Positions 18,037-27,922 are shown, counted from the first letter of the stretch. The stretch: DNA of 64,000 bases from Oscillatoria sp. CS-180 (GCF_028330965.1 NZ_JAQMUB010000031.1:1-64000); one strand, 5' to 3'. The notes: a model not told the origin generated them from the sequence alone. A program made the numbers and translations.

Positions 18037-20943
18037 GTGACTGACACTAAAAGCTACAAAGACACCGTTCTCTTACCCAAGACCACATTTGAAATGCGGG
18101 CCAACGCTGCTAAGCGGGAGCCTGAAATTCAAAAATTTTGGAAAGAGAACAACTTTTACGAGAAGCTTGCTGAGACAAATCCAGGCGAGCCGTTCGTGCT
18201 ACATGATGGGCCTCCTTACGCAAATGGCTCGCTGCACATTGGCCATGCACTGAATAAGATTCTGAAAGATATTATCAACAAATACCAGGTTCTTCAGGGA
18301 CGGAAAGTACGCTACGTTCCAGGTTGGGACTGCCACGGGCTACCCATTGAGCTAAAAGTGCTGCAGAAAATGGATGCTGAAGCCCGTGCTAACCTAACTC
18401 CCCTCAAACTGCGATATAAAGCTAGAGCTTTTGCCCTGAAAACAGTTGATGAGCAGCGTGAAAGCTTCAAGCGCTATGGCGTCTGGGGCGACTGGGAGAC
18501 GCCCTACATGACCCTACAGCCCCAGTATGAGGCAGCTCAAATTAATGTCTTTGGGCAGATGTATCTCAAAGGCTACATCTATCGGGGTCTAAAGTCGGTT
18601 CACTGGAGCCCAACATCTCAGACCGCCTTAGCAGAAGCTGAGTTGGAATATCCTGAGGGTCATAAATCTCCCAGTATTTATGCGGCATTTCCAATGGTTA
18701 AGGCTGCTGAAGCCGCAGAGTCAACTCTTGCCCCTTATCTATCTGATTTGGGGATTGCAATCTGGACGACAACGCCGTGGACAATCCCAGCCAATATGGC
18801 AGTGGCCGTCAATCCAGAATTAACCTATGCCGTTGTGGAAGTTGCAGCAGGGCAGCCCTTTAAATATCTGTTGATTGCCAAGGATTTGCGCGATCGCTTA
18901 ACTCAAGTTCTAGAAACGGAGTTGACCATTCACGCTGAACTCAAGGGGGCCGATTTAGAAGGCTGTGAATATCGTCATCCCTTGCAAGATCAGTTACCGA
19001 CTGACAAACGAGGTGAAACCAGTCCCGTTTTGATTGGCGGAGACTATGTCACAACGGAGTCTGGAACTGGGCTAGTTCACACGGCCCCTGGACACGGTCA
19101 AGAGGACTTTCAAGTAGGACAGCGCTATGGTCTGGCTGTGCTGTGTCCAGTAGATGAACGCGGCGACATGACTGAGGAAGCCGGGCCTTTTCAGGGCATG
19201 AACGTGTTGAAGGACGCCAATCCTGCGGTCATTGAGGCCTTAGAACAAGCCGGTTCTCTGCTAAAGCAGGAACTCTACGAGCACAAATATCCTTACGACT
19301 GGCGAACCAAAAAACCGACCATTTTCCGAGCCACCGAACAGTGGTTTGCGTCCGTAGAAGGCTTCCGGGAAGAAGCCCTGAAGGCCATTCAAAATGTGAC
19401 ATGGATTCCCGCTCAAGGTGAAAACCGGATCACGCCGATGGTAGGCGATCGCTCAGACTGGTGTATTTCTCGTCAGCGGACTTGGGGTGTGCCGATTCCC
19501 GTTTTTTATGATGAGGCGACTAACGAACCGCTCATCACCGAAGAAACACTGGCACACATTCAAGGGATTTTTGCCGAGAAAGGATCTGATGCTTGGTGGG
19601 AGCTGCCTGTAGAGGAGTTGCTGCCAGAATCCTACCGCAACAACGGTCAGACCTACCGAAAGGGTATGGATACGATGGACGTTTGGTTTGACTCAGGTTC
19701 CTCTTGGGCGGCGGTGGCTGATCATCGAGATGGCATGAGCTATCCCGTTGAAATGTATTTGGAAGGTACGGATCAGCATCGAGGCTGGTTTCAATCGAGT
19801 TTGCTCACGAGCGTTGCTGTGAACGGCTGTGCGCCTTACCGCCAGGTGCTGACTCACGGATTTACCCTGGACGAGCAGGGACGCAAGATGAGTAAATCGC
19901 TAGGGAACGTCGTTGATCCTCGCATTGTGATTGAAGGCGGCAAAAATCAGAAGAAAGAACCGGCCTATGGTGCAGATGTGCTGCGCCTTTGGGTTTCGTC
20001 GGTGGATTATTCTTCGGATGTGCCTTTGGGAGGCAATATCCTCAAGCAGATGGCTGATGTCTATCGCAAGATCCGCAACACAGCGCGATTTCTGCTCGGT
20101 AATCTGCACGACTTTGATCCAGCTAAAGATGCAGTTCCCTACGCTGAACTGCCTGAGTTAGACCGCTATATGCTCCATCGGGTTACTGAAGTGTTCGACG
20201 AAGTGACTGATGCCTTTAATACGTATCAATTCTTCCGATTCTTCCAAACCGTGCAAAATTTCTGCGTTGTCGATCTGTCGAACTTCTATCTTGATGCCGC
20301 TAAGGATCGCCTCTATATCAGCGACGCTAATTCACTTCGCCGCCGTACCTGTCAGACGGTGTTGGCCATCATTATTGAAAATTTGGCGTCGGCGATCGCA
20401 CCTGTCCTCTCTCACATGGCAGAAGATATTTGGCAAAACCTGCCCTACACCACGTCCACGCAGTCTGTGTTTGAGTCAGGTTGGGTGAAGCTAGAAAGCG
20501 AATGGCGGCAGCCCACTCTCGCTGAGAAGTGGGAGCAGCTTCGCGATGTCCGTCAGGAAGTGAACAAAGTGCTAGAGCAGGCAAGGGCTGAAAAGGCAAT
20601 CGGGTCCTCTTTGGAGGCCAAGGTGCTGCTATATGTCGCGGATGCTGATCTACGACAGACCCTCAGAGCAATGAACCCAGAGAATAGCATTGCTTCCGAC
20701 AGCATCCACGTCGATGAACTCCGATACCTATTTCTGGTGTCTCAGGTGGACATTTTGGACACCCCAGATAGGCTGGCTAACGTCAAGTACCGCAGCGAAA
20801 CCGACCACCTTGGCGTAGGCGTCGTGGACGCAAACGGTGAAAAGTGCGATCGCTGCTGGAACTACTCGACTCATGTCGGGGAATCGCCAGAACATCCCAC
20901 TATTTGTGAGCGCTGTGTGGAAGCCTTAGCGGGTCGATTCTAG
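18037..20943 (+). CDS. ileS: Isoleucyl-tRNA synthetase
   Basis: A 968-residue class Ia synthetase that charges tRNA-Ile. HIGH signature at residues 67-70, editing (CP1) domain with TTPWTIPANMAVAV and the downstream DYVTTESGTGLVHTAPGHG, KMSKS at about 617-621, and a C-terminal zinc finger (CDRCWNYSTHVG then CERC). Translation starts at GTG 18037, consistent with N-terminal family similarity (KTTFEMRANAAKREPEIQKFW). A dyad-rich leader lies upstream. Confidence 0.97.
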   Translation: MTDTKSYKDTVLLPKTTFEMRANAAKREPEIQKFWKENNFYEKLAETNPGEPFVLHDGPPYANGSLHIGHALNKILKDIINKYQVLQGRKVRYVPGWDCHGLPIELKVLQKMDAEARANLTPLKLRYKARAFALKTVDEQRESFKRYGVWGDWETPYMTLQPQYEAAQINVFGQMYLKGYIYRGLKSVHWSPTSQTALAEAELEYPEGHKSPSIYAAFPMVKAAEAAESTLAPYLSDLGIAIWTTTPWTIPANMAVAVNPELTYAVVEVAAGQPFKYLLIAKDLRDRLTQVLETELTIHAELKGADLEGCEYRHPLQDQLPTDKRGETSPVLIGGDYVTTESGTGLVHTAPGHGQEDFQVGQRYGLAVLCPVDERGDMTEEAGPFQGMNVLKDANPAVIEALEQAGSLLKQELYEHKYPYDWRTKKPTIFRATEQWFASVEGFREEALKAIQNVTWIPAQGENRITPMVGDRSDWCISRQRTWGVPIPVFYDEATNEPLITEETLAHIQGIFAEKGSDAWWELPVEELLPESYRNNGQTYRKGMDTMDVWFDSGSSWAAVADHRDGMSYPVEMYLEGTDQHRGWFQSSLLTSVAVNGCAPYRQVLTHGFTLDEQGRKMSKSLGNVVDPRIVIEGGKNQKKEPAYGADVLRLWVSSVDYSSDVPLGGNILKQMADVYRKIRNTARFLLGNLHDFDPAKDAVPYAELPELDRYMLHRVTEVFDEVTDAFNTYQFFRFFQTVQNFCVVDLSNFYLDAAKDRLYISDANSLRRRTCQTVLAIIIENLASAIAPVLSHMAEDIWQNLPYTTSTQSVFESGWVKLESEWRQPTLAEKWEQLRDVRQEVNKVLEQARAEKAIGSSLEAKVLLYVADADLRQTLRAMNPENSIASDSIHVDELRYLFLVSQVDILDTPDRLANVKYRSETDHLGVGVVDANGEKCDRCWNYSTHVGESPEHPTICERCVEALAGRF

Positions 20944-21011
20944 AACAACGAAGCTGGCTGTTCAATTGCCATAGCAGATGGACAGCTGCAGATGGACAGC
21001 TGGTGACCGTC

Positions 21012-22631
21012 TTAGGCGATCGCAAAACTGGCTAGGTCACCGGTATACCCGGTAATCTCAATCACTGCATCGCTAACAGCTTGGAAACCAGCAACTTCAT
21101 TATTCAGGGCAACGAAAGTCCTTTCCTCGACAGTAAATGTGGCTGCTCCCAAAGCGGGGAACAGATCATTAGTTAAAACAGCTCGAAGACCGGCCTGATG
21201 TAGCGCCCGAACAGGACCTAGCTGGAGAAGTTCTTCAGCAGAAACAGCCGAAGGTGCATCGATGATATCTATTCCGATTTCAAGATCCACAATAATGTCG
21301 AATCCGCTGAGCAGTGAATGCTCCAACGTACTGTAGAAAAAAGTGTCGCTATTAAGGACGGTCACAGGATCGGGAGGCTGTTCAACGGTGACTCCATCTT
21401 CGATGGGTGAAACAACCGGATCGGGAGCTGCTATGGCAGGTTCTTCATCCACAGTGGGGGCGTCAGGAGCGATCGCAGGTGGTTCGATAGGCACAACAAT
21501 CGGTTCCGGGATGATCAGAGACGATTCGTCATCCGCAACCGGTGCCTCGGCGACGTCAATGGGTACTTCGAGAGGTGTCGGAGGACCTTCCAGTATCAGA
21601 GACTCCTCAGCCGCAGGACCTTCGATGGTGACTAGAGAATTCTCCAAAGATGGAGCAGCTTCAGTCGTAGATGCTGAGACAATCGCTGCGCCTTCCGGTG
21701 ACACAATATTCTCTTTGACCAATTCCTGCTGTAGGGAGTCATCAGCCGGCACATTCGTCGGCTCTACAGGTCGAGCGTCTACTGTCCGTGGCTCCGCAGG
21801 CGCTAAGCCTTCAGAATTCTCAACAGGTAGCAACCCTTCGGGTGCACTTTCAGCAGTAGTGCTCTCTGACGATGACGTCGCCGCACCCCCAGAAGCTGTA
21901 GGTGCCGACACCAATTCATCATCCGCTGTCTCAAATGGTGCTGCGGGCGGTGCACTGAATTCTCCTGTATCCGGTAGGATATCCGGCACGGTATCTAGCT
22001 CATCAACACTATTGGGAGGATCTGCATCGGTTCTCCCATCTGAAATCAATGGCTCGTCTTCGATGATCGATGGTTCGCCCTCAATTTCCTCTGGTTCAGG
22101 AATGAAACTTCTGTCCCCTTCCAAACGATCTGACCCAAAGCCGCCCTCAAGAAAATCGTTGCCTTCGCCGCCAATTAAAATATCGTTGCCGAAGCCGCCA
22201 ATAAAGGTGTCATTGCCTTCGCCACCTGATAAGGAAACACTAAATAAAACACTTGTGGCATCGATGAGATCGCCGAACTGTGAACCGATAAATGCCTCAG
22301 TATTGGTGAGTCCAAAAACAGAGGCTGACAACCTAATTGGCTCAATAGCGTCGACGGCATTGATAGTGTCGTTTCCGTCTTCACCATTTAGGGGAAACAG
22401 CCGGGTTGGATTGAAGAAATAGACAACTTCGTTGAGGCCGTTGCTGTCAGTCAGGTATAAGACGTCATCTCCGTTTCCACCCAAAACTGTATCGAAACCT
22501 GGGCCATCGTAGATAGCGTCATCGCCGTCACCACCATACAGTAGATCATCCCCCTCATTGCCAAATAGGATGTCAGATTCGGGAGTTCCTTGAAGAAACT
22601 CGGATTCAATACCACCAATTCTCGTTGCCAT
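21012..22631 (-). CDS. RTX-type calcium-binding repeat protein
   Basis: A 539-residue, very acidic protein (many Glu, Asp, Pro, Ser). Residues 18-55 and 130-172 hold RTX nonapeptides of the form GGxGxDxxx (LFGNEGDDLLYGGDGDD, GGEGNDFLEGGFGSD), which form calcium-binding beta rolls. Between about 175 and 420 lies a low-complexity linker rich in E-P-S-A. The last ~110 residues are more ordered (TFFYSTLEHSLLSGFDIIVDLEIGIDIIDA, then FTVEERTFVALNN), resembling the C-terminal segment of cyanobacterial RTX proteins. No N-terminal signal peptide, as expected for type I secretion. Probably an exported surface protein. Confidence 0.87.
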   Translation of the reverse strand: MATRIGGIESEFLQGTPESDILFGNEGDDLLYGGDGDDAIYDGPGFDTVLGGNGDDVLYLTDSNGLNEVVYFFNPTRLFPLNGEDGNDTINAVDAIEPIRLSASVFGLTNTEAFIGSQFGDLIDATSVLFSVSLSGGEGNDTFIGGFGNDILIGGEGNDFLEGGFGSDRLEGDRSFIPEPEEIEGEPSIIEDEPLISDGRTDADPPNSVDELDTVPDILPDTGEFSAPPAAPFETADDELVSAPTASGGAATSSSESTTAESAPEGLLPVENSEGLAPAEPRTVDARPVEPTNVPADDSLQQELVKENIVSPEGAAIVSASTTEAAPSLENSLVTIEGPAAEESLILEGPPTPLEVPIDVAEAPVADDESSLIIPEPIVVPIEPPAIAPDAPTVDEEPAIAAPDPVVSPIEDGVTVEQPPDPVTVLNSDTFFYSTLEHSLLSGFDIIVDLEIGIDIIDAPSAVSAEELLQLGPVRALHQAGLRAVLTNDLFPALGAATFTVEERTFVALNNEVAGFQAVSDAVIEITGYTGDLASFAIA

Positions 22632-23162
22632 GTTCGTGAAATGCCAATCGCTAAATCAACCAATGTCAATCAGGATCCAAACAGCAGCTACCACCCTTTC
22701 AGAAGGAGCCTTTGCTCAAGATGTATAAACCTTCAAGGTGAACCTATCCGTACTTCTGTCAGGCTCAGACTCTATCACAATTGTTGCCAGGGCCAATGAG
22801 ATCCACTTGACCAACCTCTCATCCTTGGAGACTTATTCCTGTAAGCGTAGATGCACAGACAGCAGACCCTACTAACATCAAAGAACGTCTAGATCCAGCT
22901 TCTGCACAATCCCTGATTGCTAAACCTATGCGGTTATCAGCGATCGCTGACTTGCTAACACCTTAATCGATCTTCCATGTCCCGCGTCGAAGAAATGAAG
23001 TAGTCTTTATGAAGGATTCGTAGGTATTTCACACTAGATTCATGATTTCTTGACATAGCGGATAGAGCTTGCGTCTTTAGAACCGAGCTTCTACGCTTTT
23101 GCAGCAGTGCCCGCCATTGTTCACCCCTTTTGTGCTAGTCTATTCGAGCAGTAAAAAAACAC
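22632..23162. other. Gene-free stretch upstream of the RTX gene
   Basis: About 530 bases between the RTX gene and tRNA-Pro. Only a HIP1-like site and AT-rich bases near the tRNA are visible; no gene, repeat or clear promoter could be supported. Confidence 0.5.
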
Positions 23163-23236
23163 CGGGGCGTAGCGCAGCTTGGTAGCGCACCACTTTGGGG
23201 TAGTGGGGGTCGTGGGTTCAAATCCCGCCGCTCCGA
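23163..23236 (+). tRNA. tRNA-Pro (anticodon GGG)
   Basis: A 74-base cloverleaf: acceptor CGGGGCG (23163-23169) with CGCTCCG (23229-23235) through one G-T pair; D arm GCGC...GCGC; anticodon stem CCACT/AGTGG around loop TTGGGGT, which gives anticodon GGG (reads CCC); T arm GTGGG-TTCAAAT-CCCGC; discriminator A. CCA is not encoded. Confidence 0.93.
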
Positions 23237-23242
23237 TTGGTT

Positions 23243-23276
23243 AAAACCTGCTCAATGAGCAGGTTTTGCTGTTTTT
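23243..23276 (+). terminator. Intrinsic terminator after tRNA-Pro
   Basis: AAAACCTGCTCA (23243-23254) pairs perfectly with TGAGCAGGTTTT (23256-23267) and is followed by GCTGTTTTT. It begins 7 bases after the tRNA. Confidence 0.85.
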
Positions 23277-23417
23277 ATAGAGCGTCGACAGTAGCACTTC
23301 AGCACAAACCTGAATGTGTCAAATGTGTTCATTTTGCGTCAACCATACTCAGAAATTGAGATTCGATTGAGATTACACACAGAGTTGAGATCTCAATGAG
23401 TAAAGCTAAGAAAGGAA

Positions 23418-23732
23418 CTAAGATTTTTGCTCCCAGATCGACAGTACTTCGGTCGGACAACGGATCTCAATTAGCCAGTCCGGTGCGGCTTGCAAATGCC
23501 CTGTTTCGGGTAAGCGAGCTTCAACCACTACAGCAATATCAGGAACTGGCGATAGATTACCCACGTTGCAGCGAAGTTCTTGAATGGCTTCATAGGAACT
23601 GTGGGCCGCGTTGATCAGATTAGTCAAATTGCGCTGTAGCCGCGAGTGCTCGACGGTAGGCATAGGTTTTTGAACAGCCCCCTCGGCCAACAACTCCCAA
23701 GCCGGACTCGCCTCAATATCTGGGAGTTGCAA
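23418..23732 (-). pseudogene. Uma2-family (DUF820) nuclease remnant
   Basis: The reading frame gives AEGAVQKPMPTVEHSRLQRNL, then ELRCNVGNLSPVPDIAVV and APDWLIEI, which matches the middle of Uma2-family PD-(D/E)XK proteins common in cyanobacteria. The normal N-terminal ~20 residues are missing; a TAA stop occurs two codons before the F-LQLPD segment. After DWLIEI the similarity continues in another frame (SDRSTV...KIL), showing a frameshift, and then stops. The gene is truncated at both ends and frameshifted. Confidence 0.65.
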
Positions 23733-23795
23733 AAAACTGCTTTAAGGAAAAAAGAGTAGCGGCTGACATAAGACGAGCTTAGGCAATTTCATTCC

Positions 23796-24053
23796 CTAGA
23801 TTGTGGCATGAGCCAAGAGGACTTTTCTCATTGGAGGCTCGCACCTTGTTCTATTCTCGTCCAAGGATGATGTGTTTTCATCCAGATCAAAGAAGCGTTG
23901 AACAAATCCCTCTCTTCCGGCAGTGAGTTCATCGATCTGATCTAGCAATGGCTTCCACTGGTCGGTGACTTCGGTGTCTTTGATTAGCTAGTTCTCATAC
24001 GTGAAATACATGAAAGCACCCATTAGTTCTGTCAAAAACTGTTCGTAAGTCAT
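23796..24053 (-). pseudogene. Small unknown gene interrupted by an in-frame TAG
   Basis: From an ATG at 24053 the frame reads MTYEQFLTELMGAFMYFTYEN, then TAG, then LIKDTEVTDQWKPLLDQI, DELTAGREGFVQRFFDL and on to a stop at 23796: 85 codons with one internal stop at codon 22. The two parts look like one acidic, mostly helical protein (a CAG-to-TAG change would give YENQLIKD). I do not recognise the family and no ribosome site is clear. It may be a decayed gene next to the Uma2 remnant. Confidence 0.4.
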
Positions 24054-24233
24054 TTTTTGTGCGTATGAATTTGTGGGATAGAGCAACTACTCGGACTAAA
24101 ACACAGGGTTTCCGGTAGTTTAATTTCCTAGCAGGAAAATGGAATTCGTTCGTACTTTCTATGTTGCACCCCTTGACCCTAGAGTCGACTAGAGATTTCA
24201 AGATGGAGATATCACTCATTAAAAAGGGTTGTG

Positions 24234-24425
24234 ATGAAACTCGATTTGTACGTTTCTGACCTTGCCTGCTCTGCCTACATTGAAACTGTAACCCGAGCTG
24301 TTCATTCTGTAGATGCTACAGCTCAAGTTGCTGCGAATCCTCAAACTGAGGTCAGCGTTGTCATGAGAGCAGCTGAAGCCGACATCAAAGCGGTCATCAC
24401 AACAGCGGGATATACGATCGCATAA
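24234..24425 (+). CDS. Atx1-like heavy-metal-associated protein with one Cys
   Basis: A 63-residue HMA-fold protein whose length and layout match the cyanobacterial copper chaperone Atx1. In Atx1 the metal loop is CxxC; here it reads [11 protein letters not shown], with Tyr in place of the second Cys, so normal two-Cys copper binding is not possible. The rest of the beta-alpha-beta-beta-alpha-beta fold is intact ([26 protein letters not shown]). ATG 24234 is preceded by AAGGG; a GTG at 24231 is an alternative. The gene is 10 bases ahead of copA and surely co-transcribed, so a copper-related role (regulatory, or a lost chaperone) is inferred. Confidence 0.8.
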   Translation: MKLDLYVSDLACSAYIETVTRAVHSVDATAQVAANPQTEVSVVMRAAEADIKAVITTAGYTIA

Positions 24426-24435
24426 GGACGCCACA

Positions 24436-26694
24436 ATGGATAGTCAAACCTTTAAGCTACACGGCATGAGCTGTGCTGCTTGTGCCAGCAACATTGAAGC
24501 AGCGATTCGCTCCGTTCCCGGAGTCAAGACTTGCAGCGTTAACTTTGGGGCCGAGCAAGCTACGGTTGCCTATGACGCTGACCGCCTGAGTGCTGCTGAT
24601 ATCCAATCAGCGGTCGATGCGGTAGGCTATCGCGCTCAGCCCGTTGACGATAACCCGCTAACAGCTGGAGACGATGCTGAACGTCGCGAGCGAGCCACTC
24701 GGCATCGAGAATTGACGCACAAAGTGATTTTTAGTTTGGTCATCAGTGGCGTACTCATGGTGGGTGCACTGCCGATGATGACTGGGTTGGACATTCCGCT
24801 GATTCCAGACTGGATGCACAACCCTTGGCTACAGTTGATGCTGACTTTGCCCGTCATGGTGTGGGCCGGGAGTGATTTTTTCATCAATACCTGGAAAGCC
24901 CTGAAACATCACTCGGCTACCATGGATACTCTCGTCGCTGTGGGTACCGGCACAGCTTACTTGTACTCGCTATTTCCAACGGTGTATCCCCAGTGGTTTA
25001 TCAATCAGAGGCTGCAACCTGATGTTTATTTTGAGATTGCGGCGACCATTGTTTCCTTGATTTTGCTCGGCAATTTATTGGAGAACCGAGCCAAGGGACA
25101 AACTTCGGAAGCGATTCGTCAGCTGATGGGGCTGCAGGCGAAAACAGCGCGGGTGATTCGCCAGGGTGAAACCATCGATATTCCGATTTCAGAAGTCGTT
25201 TTAGGAGACATTGTACTTGTCAGACCGGGTGAAAAGGTGCCGGTAGATGGGGACATTATTGAGGGCGCCTCGACGTTGGATGAGGCGATGGTGACGGGTG
25301 AGAGCATTCCTGTCCAAAAGCAGGTGGGCGACGAGGTGATTGGTGCCACTCTTAACAAGACGGGGAGCTTTAAGTTTCGAGCAACCCGAGTGGGCAAAGA
25401 TACCTTTCTAGCTCAAATCGTCAAGCTCGTGCAGCAGGCCCAAGGATCTAAAGCGCCTATTCAACGATTGGCCGATCGCGTGACGGGCTGGTTTGTCCCG
25501 GCGGTGATTGCGATCGCCATTCTCACCTTTGTTATCTGGTTCAACCTTGTGGGCAACGTGAGCATAGCCCTGATTACCACGGTGGGAGTGTTGATTCTCG
25601 CCTGCCCTTGTGCCCTGGGACTGGCGACTCCGACCTCAATCATGGTGGGGACGGGTAAAGGAGCCGAAAACGGCATTTTGATCAAAGGGGCGGATAGCCT
25701 AGAGCTGGCCCATAAGATTCAAACCATTGTGTTGGACAAGACCGGCACCGTGACCCAGGGCAAACCAACGGTAACGGACTACATTACCATCAGGGGAATC
25801 GCCAACAGCCATGAACTGCCCCTGCTCAGATTTGCGGGTTCCCTAGAGCAAAACTCCGAGCATCCTTTGGCAGAAGCGATCGTGCAGTATGCCCAAGAGC
25901 AAGGGGCAACACTCACAGCGCCCACCGGATTCGAAGCTGTAGCCGGAAGCGGCGTTCAGGGTCAGGTTGAAGGATACCGAGTGCAAATCGGCACCTATCG
26001 CTGGATGCATGAACTTGGTATTGAGACCCAACGCCTTAAACCCGAATGGGATCAGTTAGAGTCGCAGGGCAAAACCGCCGTTTGGCTAGCAGTAGCGGGG
26101 CAGGTAGAAGCCATCATGGGCATTGCTGATGCGGTTAAACCCTCCTCTAAGAACGCCATTCAGACGCTACAAAAAATGGGACTGGAGGTCGTCATGCTCA
26201 CGGGTGACAACCGTCGCACCGCTGAGGTGATTGCCCGTGAAGTGAATATTCAGCGCGTAATGGCGGAGGTGCGTCCCGAGCAAAAAGCTGATCAGGTATT
26301 GGCATTGCAGCAAGAAGGCAAATTAGTCGCAATGGTGGGTGATGGCATCAACGATGCTCCTGCCCTGGCGCAAGCCGATGTTGGCATGGCCATTGGCACA
26401 GGCACCGATGTGGCGATCGCCGCTAGCGATATCACACTCATTTCCGGCGATCTGTGGGGTATTGTGACGGCCATTCAGCTTTCCCGCGCCACGATTCGCA
26501 ACATTCGCCAAAACCTATTTTTTGCCTTCATCTACAACGTGGCGGGCATTCCTATTGCTGCGGGTATCCTCTACCCAATTTTGGGTTGGTTGCTCAACCC
26601 CATCATTGCAGGAGCAGCCATGGCCTTTAGCTCCGTCTCAGTAGTCACCAATGCCCTGCGACTGCGCAACTTTCGCCCCAAAACGCAGACCTAG
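24436..26694 (+). CDS. copA: Copper-exporting P1B-type ATPase
   Basis: A 752-residue Cu(I)-translocating ATPase of the plasma or thylakoid membrane. The N-terminal HMA domain has MSCAAC (Cys13, Cys16). Eight membrane helices are expected; the transmembrane metal site is seen as the CPC in [24 protein letters not shown] in helix 7 and MAFSSVSVV in helix 8, the YN and MxxSS pattern that defines class 1B-1 (Cu+). The actuator TGES, phosphorylation [17 protein letters not shown] and [16 protein letters not shown] hinge are intact. Preceded by the Atx1-like gene and followed by a peptide gene and a cupredoxin gene, it is the core of a copper locus. The Synechocystis PacS would be the nearest named relative. 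Confidence 0.95.
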   Translation: MDSQTFKLHGMSCAACASNIEAAIRSVPGVKTCSVNFGAEQATVAYDADRLSAADIQSAVDAVGYRAQPVDDNPLTAGDDAERRERATRHRELTHKVIFSLVISGVLMVGALPMMTGLDIPLIPDWMHNPWLQLMLTLPVMVWAGSDFFINTWKALKHHSATMDTLVAVGTGTAYLYSLFPTVYPQWFINQRLQPDVYFEIAATIVSLILLGNLLENRAKGQTSEAIRQLMGLQAKTARVIRQGETIDIPISEVVLGDIVLVRPGEKVPVDGDIIEGASTLDEAMVTGESIPVQKQVGDEVIGATLNKTGSFKFRATRVGKDTFLAQIVKLVQQAQGSKAPIQRLADRVTGWFVPAVIAIAILTFVIWFNLVGNVSIALITTVGVLILACPCALGLATPTSIMVGTGKGAENGILIKGADSLELAHKIQTIVLDKTGTVTQGKPTVTDYITIRGIANSHELPLLRFAGSLEQNSEHPLAEAIVQYAQEQGATLTAPTGFEAVAGSGVQGQVEGYRVQIGTYRWMHELGIETQRLKPEWDQLESQGKTAVWLAVAGQVEAIMGIADAVKPSSKNAIQTLQKMGLEVVMLTGDNRRTAEVIAREVNIQRVMAEVRPEQKADQVLALQQEGKLVAMVGDGINDAPALAQADVGMAIGTGTDVAIAASDITLISGDLWGIVTAIQLSRATIRNIRQNLFFAFIYNVAGIPIAAGILYPILGWLLNPIIAGAAMAFSSVSVVTNALRLRNFRPKTQT

Positions 26695-26699
26695 AGAAC

Positions 26700-26787
26700 C
26701 CCTTACCCACTACTCCCCACCTCCCCATTCCCCCATCTCCCTACTCTCCATTCCTCCATTCCCCCATTCCCCATCTCCCCATCCCAC
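26700..26787 (+). repeat. Pyrimidine-rich low-complexity tract
   Basis: Immediately after copA there are about 90 bases almost free of G, made of irregular units like CCCCATT, CTCCCC and CCATCTCCCC. Such CT-rich tandem tracts occur between genes in some filamentous cyanobacteria; function unknown. It separates copA from the small peptide gene. Confidence 0.7.
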
Positions 26788-26800
26788 AAAGGATCTAACC

Positions 26801-26908
26801 ATGACCTACCCCCTCTCCTTCCTCGCCCTACTCGTCGGTGCAGGCTTTTTACTCGGAGCCCTTTCCGGCATTTTGGGCAATTTCATTATCTTTGGCATCG
26901 TTAGCTAG
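26801..26908 (+). CDS. 35-residue single-span membrane peptide
   Basis: ATG at 26801, preceded by AAGGAT, encodes 35 residues that are almost entirely one hydrophobic helix with small residues (SFLALLVGAGFLLGALSGIL, then GNFIIFGIVS). It lies between copA and the cupredoxin gene, all on one strand, with AGGAGG of the next gene starting 4 bases after its stop. A gene of this size is easily missed. A role as an accessory subunit of the copper machinery is inferred from position only. Confidence 0.55.
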   Translation: MTYPLSFLALLVGAGFLLGALSGILGNFIIFGIVS

Positions 26909-26923
26909 CTCAGGAGGTTGACC

Positions 26924-27487
26924 ATGCGTTGTTTTCACAAACTAGCTTTGAGTAGCTTGACCAGTTTAGGGCTACTGCTGACGGTGGCTACTGGCTCTCC
27001 AGCTCAAATGACCCATGAGCCAAGGTCTGAATCTAACGGTGGATTTCGTCGGATTGAACAGCCGCTGTGGGCAAAAGCCCTTGTAACGACAGGTGGCTTG
27101 GGTTTGATTGGACTAGAACTGTGGTGGTTTGTTTTCAGTCAACCCAAATTGAGCCAAGTCAAGGCCCAAGACGGCATACAGGAAATCACTATCGAGGTAG
27201 ATGGCGGCTATGAACCGAACCAAATTGTGGTGCAAGCCGGTTTACCCGTACGGCTCAACTTCCATCGTACTGACCCGAGTAGTTGTCTAGAAGAGGTTCG
27301 CCTACCTGATTTTCGCATTGCTAAAGCCCTGCCGGTGAATCAAACCACCGCGATCGAGTTCACCCCGGATGAGCCTGGACGATATGAATTTGCCTGCGGC
27401 ATGAATATGTTTCGCGGCATCGTTGAGGTCGTGGACCACTCCCTGAAAACTAACTCTACTGATTTGGCTACAGTAGCTGAATCGTAG
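26924..27487 (+). CDS. Membrane-anchored cupredoxin-domain protein
   Basis: A 187-residue exported protein. An N-terminal signal (LALSSLTSLGLLLTVATGSPA), a short linker, a membrane helix (LVTTGGLGLIGLELWWFVF, about residues 47-65), then a cupredoxin-like domain: ITIEVDGGYEPNQIVVQAG, LNFHRTDPSSCLEEVRLPDF, and GRYEFACGMNMFRGIVEV. The Cys, Met and His-poor pattern (C-L-E-E and FACGMNMF) matches the type fused to or found beside copper/silver P-type ATPases, so binding and handing over copper outside the membrane is likely. Start ATG 26924 has AGGAGG (26912-26917) 6 bases upstream. Confidence 0.85.
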   Translation: MRCFHKLALSSLTSLGLLLTVATGSPAQMTHEPRSESNGGFRRIEQPLWAKALVTTGGLGLIGLELWWFVFSQPKLSQVKAQDGIQEITIEVDGGYEPNQIVVQAGLPVRLNFHRTDPSSCLEEVRLPDFRIAKALPVNQTTAIEFTPDEPGRYEFACGMNMFRGIVEVVDHSLKTNSTDLATVAES

Positions 27488-27922
27488 CTCCGGCTTACTG
27501 ATAACACCGAAGAATAATGTCTTGAAAACGGCAGCGGCGATCGCGATCGCTCTGGCAACAACAAAATCTAATCGCTTCAAGCGTGCTAGGGCTTTCGCTC
27601 CTGGTGTACGTTTAGGTATCGCATCAAGGGAACATGCGGCACTATAACTGGTTTGGCTTACAGGATATTATCCGTATCGTTGAGTAGTTGTTCACTAGCC
27701 CAAAAAGGGCCACTATCAGATCGTCGTTATTGCTTTCAGTACGCTATCTGAAGTGCTTCTACTGGGTTGGGAGTTCGTTAGATTGCCGCCAGAAGTGCTT
27801 CGCTATAGTAAAAGATAAGCCGATGATGGACAATTTCTGCAATCCTTTAAGAATGTTGGATAGAGCCTCCGGAGCAGAATTCACCTGCTAGTGCAGACGG
27901 CAACTTGATGGATTGTTAATCT
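27488..27922. other. Gene-free stretch in the copper locus
   Basis: About 435 bases between the cupredoxin and PepSY genes. Overlapping HIP1 sites occur at 27538-27552. Short open frames here have no family similarity. I see no repeat or clear promoter. Confidence 0.45.

Noticed and set aside
21343-22422. A 359-codon open frame on the plus strand opposite the RTX gene
   Set aside because: It is a Ser/Gly-rich shadow of the biased, acidic RTX coding sequence on the other strand, which has clear GGxGxD repeats.
23384-23395. 12-bp palindrome TTGAGATCTCAA
   Set aside because: Isolated, near only gene remnants; may be chance.
27688-27891. A 67-codon frame in the copper locus gap
   Set aside because: No similarity, no ribosome site and an atypical composition.
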